Shown: positions 32,424-33,393 of the stretch, one piece after another | How positions within the stretch are numbered: the first letter of the stretch is position 1 | Layout of the letters: every line of letters starts with the position of its first letter | Assembly: GCA_031550125.1 (NCBI GenBank) | Contig: JAVBOW010000016.1 | Coordinates: forward strand, 1-33,393 | Reading direction: 5' to 3' | DNA: 33,393 nt | From: JAVBOW01 sp031550125 | Lineage (GTDB): Bacteria; Bacteroidota; Bacteroidia; Bacteroidales; Rikenellaceae | Program-made: the position numbers and the translations under genes | The notes under the pieces: model-generated | What the model saw: the letters and a program-made list of their open reading frames with translations, nothing else | Told to the model about the DNA's origin: nothing | The model's database searches: none

Positions 32424-32581
32424 GTAGTGAGTCATTCCTGTCGAGAGAAGTCTATTAGATCAAGGTGGAAATGAATAAAGGCGATCAGCCTATTTTCGCG
32501 AATCATTATTGGCAGAAAAAAGTTAAGATAAATTAAGCCAAAATCCGCTCTCGCCGTACAAATGCCGTACAATTCAAAAAG

Positions 32582-32634
32582 AAAACCGCCTTACAAACAT
32601 CTGTAAGGCGGTTTTAGTGAGGTCTGAAGCGGAC
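32582..32634. repeat. Hairpin plus T-run plus core, copy C (candidate attachment site)
   Basis: AAAACCGCCTTAC 32582-32594 pairs perfectly with GTAAGGCGGTTTT 32603-32615 across an 8-nt loop, followed by AGTGAGGTCTGAAGCGGAC. A tandem 11-mer pair lies before it and another about 115 bp after it, next to the integrase gene, the layout expected of an integrase core flanked by arm sites. The hairpin could also act as a terminator. Confidence 0.6.
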
Positions 32635-32750
32635 GCTATAAATATTAATCTATTTTAATTTTTCTTAATCTTAATTAATCTGTATGTCAGTCTATTATGT
32701 TGCTTGTCTATTGAGTCTTGCGCAAGCAAAAAAGAATAAATTCGGGCTTG

Positions 32751-32772
32751 GTATTACAAATGTATTACAAAT
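32751..32772. repeat. Tandem 11-bp repeat before the integrase (candidate arm sites)
   Basis: GTATTACAAAT occurs twice in perfect tandem. The pair at 32553-32574 shares the TACAAAT/TACAATT ending and the 11-bp period. Tandem repeats of this kind beside an integrase gene are typical of arm-type binding sites for the integrase N-terminal domain. Confidence 0.55.
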
Positions 32773-32778
32773 ATCTCA

Positions 32779-32786
32779 TATCTTTG
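32779..32786 (+). promoter_or_regulatory. -7 promoter element for the integrase gene
   Basis: TATCTTTG matches TAnnTTTG exactly and lies 22 nt before the ATG at 32808, immediately after the tandem 11-bp repeat. A bound integrase could thus control its own expression. Confidence 0.5.
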
Positions 32787-32807
32787 TCGCTGTGAAATCA
32801 ATTCATT

Positions 32808-33393
32808 ATGGCGACCTTTCGTTTCTATGTCCGCTCATCAGCGAAGAATAAACTGGCAAAAATCCAGGTGCTTTTCACGGTCGGCCGCGGCAATCAGTTC
32901 TATGTCGACAGCGGCTTGGCGGTGCTGACCGATGCCTGGAGCGATAAGACCCAGGGTATTAAAAGCCGCTATGCGTTCACGGATGATTTTACCAATGAGA
33001 TGGGGCTGAAACTGACGACCAACTTGGCCGAGCTGCGCAGTTTTATTCTCAAGGTTATGGCCGAAGACGCCGCTAACGATATGACCAAACTCAAGCTGGA
33101 GAAGATCATCTACCGTTTTCACCACCCCAAGTCCACCATCGAGAAGAAAAGGGAAACACTGCGTGACTACATCGTTCGCTATGCTCGCGAAATTGAAGAT
33201 GGTACACGTCTCAATATTCACAAGCTGCGGTACGGCTATTCGACCGTCAAGAATTACAAGGGGTTCATCGTGCAGTTCGACGAGTTCTGCAAGGCCCGGC
33301 GCAAACGGTTCGACTTCGAGGACATCGACATCAAGTTTTATGACGATTTCGTGGCGTTCTTCTCTGCAAAGAGTTACTCGATTAACACTATCG
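32808..33393 (+). CDS. Tyrosine recombinase/integrase, N-terminal part (cut by window edge)
   Basis: The open frame runs from ATG 32808 off the right edge, giving at least 195 residues (MATFRFYVRSSAKNKLAKIQ ...). Residues 1-90 look like the arm-type DNA-binding domain of Bacteroidota integrases (VLFTVGRGNQFYVDSGLAVL, WSDKTQGIKS), and about 125-195 like the SAM-like core-binding domain (TVKNYKGFIVQFDEFC, FYDDFVAFF). The catalytic domain with the Arg-His-Arg-Tyr residues lies outside the window. It is GC-richer than the DNA just upstream. It probably marks the left end of an integrated element extending to the right. Confidence 0.88.
   Translation, partial: MATFRFYVRSSAKNKLAKIQVLFTVGRGNQFYVDSGLAVLTDAWSDKTQGIKSRYAFTDDFTNEMGLKLTTNLAELRSFILKVMAEDAANDMTKLKLEKIIYRFHHPKSTIEKKRETLRDYIVRYAREIEDGTRLNIHKLRYGYSTVKNYKGFIVQFDEFCKARRKRFDFEDIDIKFYDDFVAFFSAKSYSINTI

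Larger units (their letters stand above)
32424..32807. other. Intergenic region upstream of the integrase with attachment-like structures
   Basis: No gene is supported; a 21-codon frame at 32471-32536 is too short to trust. The region holds the tandem pair GCCGTACAAAT/GCCGTACAATT (32553-32574), hairpin-core copy C (32582-32634), a second tandem pair GTATTACAAAT twice (32751-32772) and a -7 box TATCTTTG (32779-32786) 22 nt before the integrase ATG. Confidence 0.55.

Noticed and set aside
32471..32536. 21-codon open frame preceded by a GGTGG-like sequence
   Set aside because: It is too short, has no recognisable similarity, and Bacteroidota do not rely on such ribosome-binding sequences.

Overview
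The window looks like a chromosomal segment of a gut-type Bacteroidales bacterium. I infer Alistipes or another member of the Rikenellaceae from the fairly GC-rich coding DNA, the SusC/SusD pair, LruC, DUF1573, DUF4369 and DUF4595 proteins, and promoters of the Bacteroidota type (TTTG, about 19 nt, TAnnTTTG). No rRNA, tRNA or CRISPR array was recognised.

Layout. (1) 0.29-1.57 kb: a LruC-domain lipoprotein, closed by a clear terminator. (2) 1.71-4.86 kb, plus strand: a tightly overlapping operon of a thioredoxin-fold lipoprotein that lacks the first active-site Cys, an LpxH-like phosphoesterase, thymidylate synthase (thyA) and dihydrofolate reductase (folA). (3) 4.87-8.76 kb, minus strand: a DUF1573 protein, NfnA- and NfnB-like subunits (electron bifurcation between NADH, NADPH and ferredoxin) and a DUF2148 iron-sulfur protein. 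(4) 8.85-9.80 kb: bioB. (5) 10.09-24.10 kb, minus strand: a nine-gene polysaccharide-utilisation-like operon. In transcription order it holds ribokinase, SusC, SusD, three exported ADP-ribosylglycohydrolase-family enzymes, a two-domain esterase lipoprotein, a GRP/RhaT-type sugar permease and a DUF4595 lipoprotein. It ends in a double hairpin, and a LacI-family regulator is transcribed divergently from a shared 172-bp promoter region. (6) 25.6-28.25 kb: a PerR/Fur-like regulator followed by catalase-peroxidase katG, with overlapping Fur/PerR-type palindromes upstream. (7) 28.3-33.4 kb: an AT-rich accessory region with an exported metallophosphoesterase, a 5'-truncated HD-type gene fragment, repeats resembling an IS end, several integrase-type attachment structures and the N-terminal part of a tyrosine recombinase that runs off the right edge.

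How it fits together. The operon in (5) is the most distinctive system. SusC/SusD would import a ribosylated ligand, the three exported ADP-ribosylglycohydrolase-family enzymes and the esterase would trim it, the GRP-type permease would bring the sugar across the inner membrane and ribokinase would phosphorylate free ribose. The LacI regulator would sense the sugar and act on a CG-centred palindrome over the operon promoter. This resembles the ribose-utilisation (rus) idea described in Bacteroides, but here the hydrolytic step appears to rest on three ADP-ribosylglycohydrolase paralogues with altered metal-site motifs. The second notable theme is the right-hand accessory region. A hairpin, a T-run and a conserved GTGAGGTCTGAAGCGG-like core recur three times, with tandem 11-bp repeats nearby, as expected of repeated integration at one kind of site.
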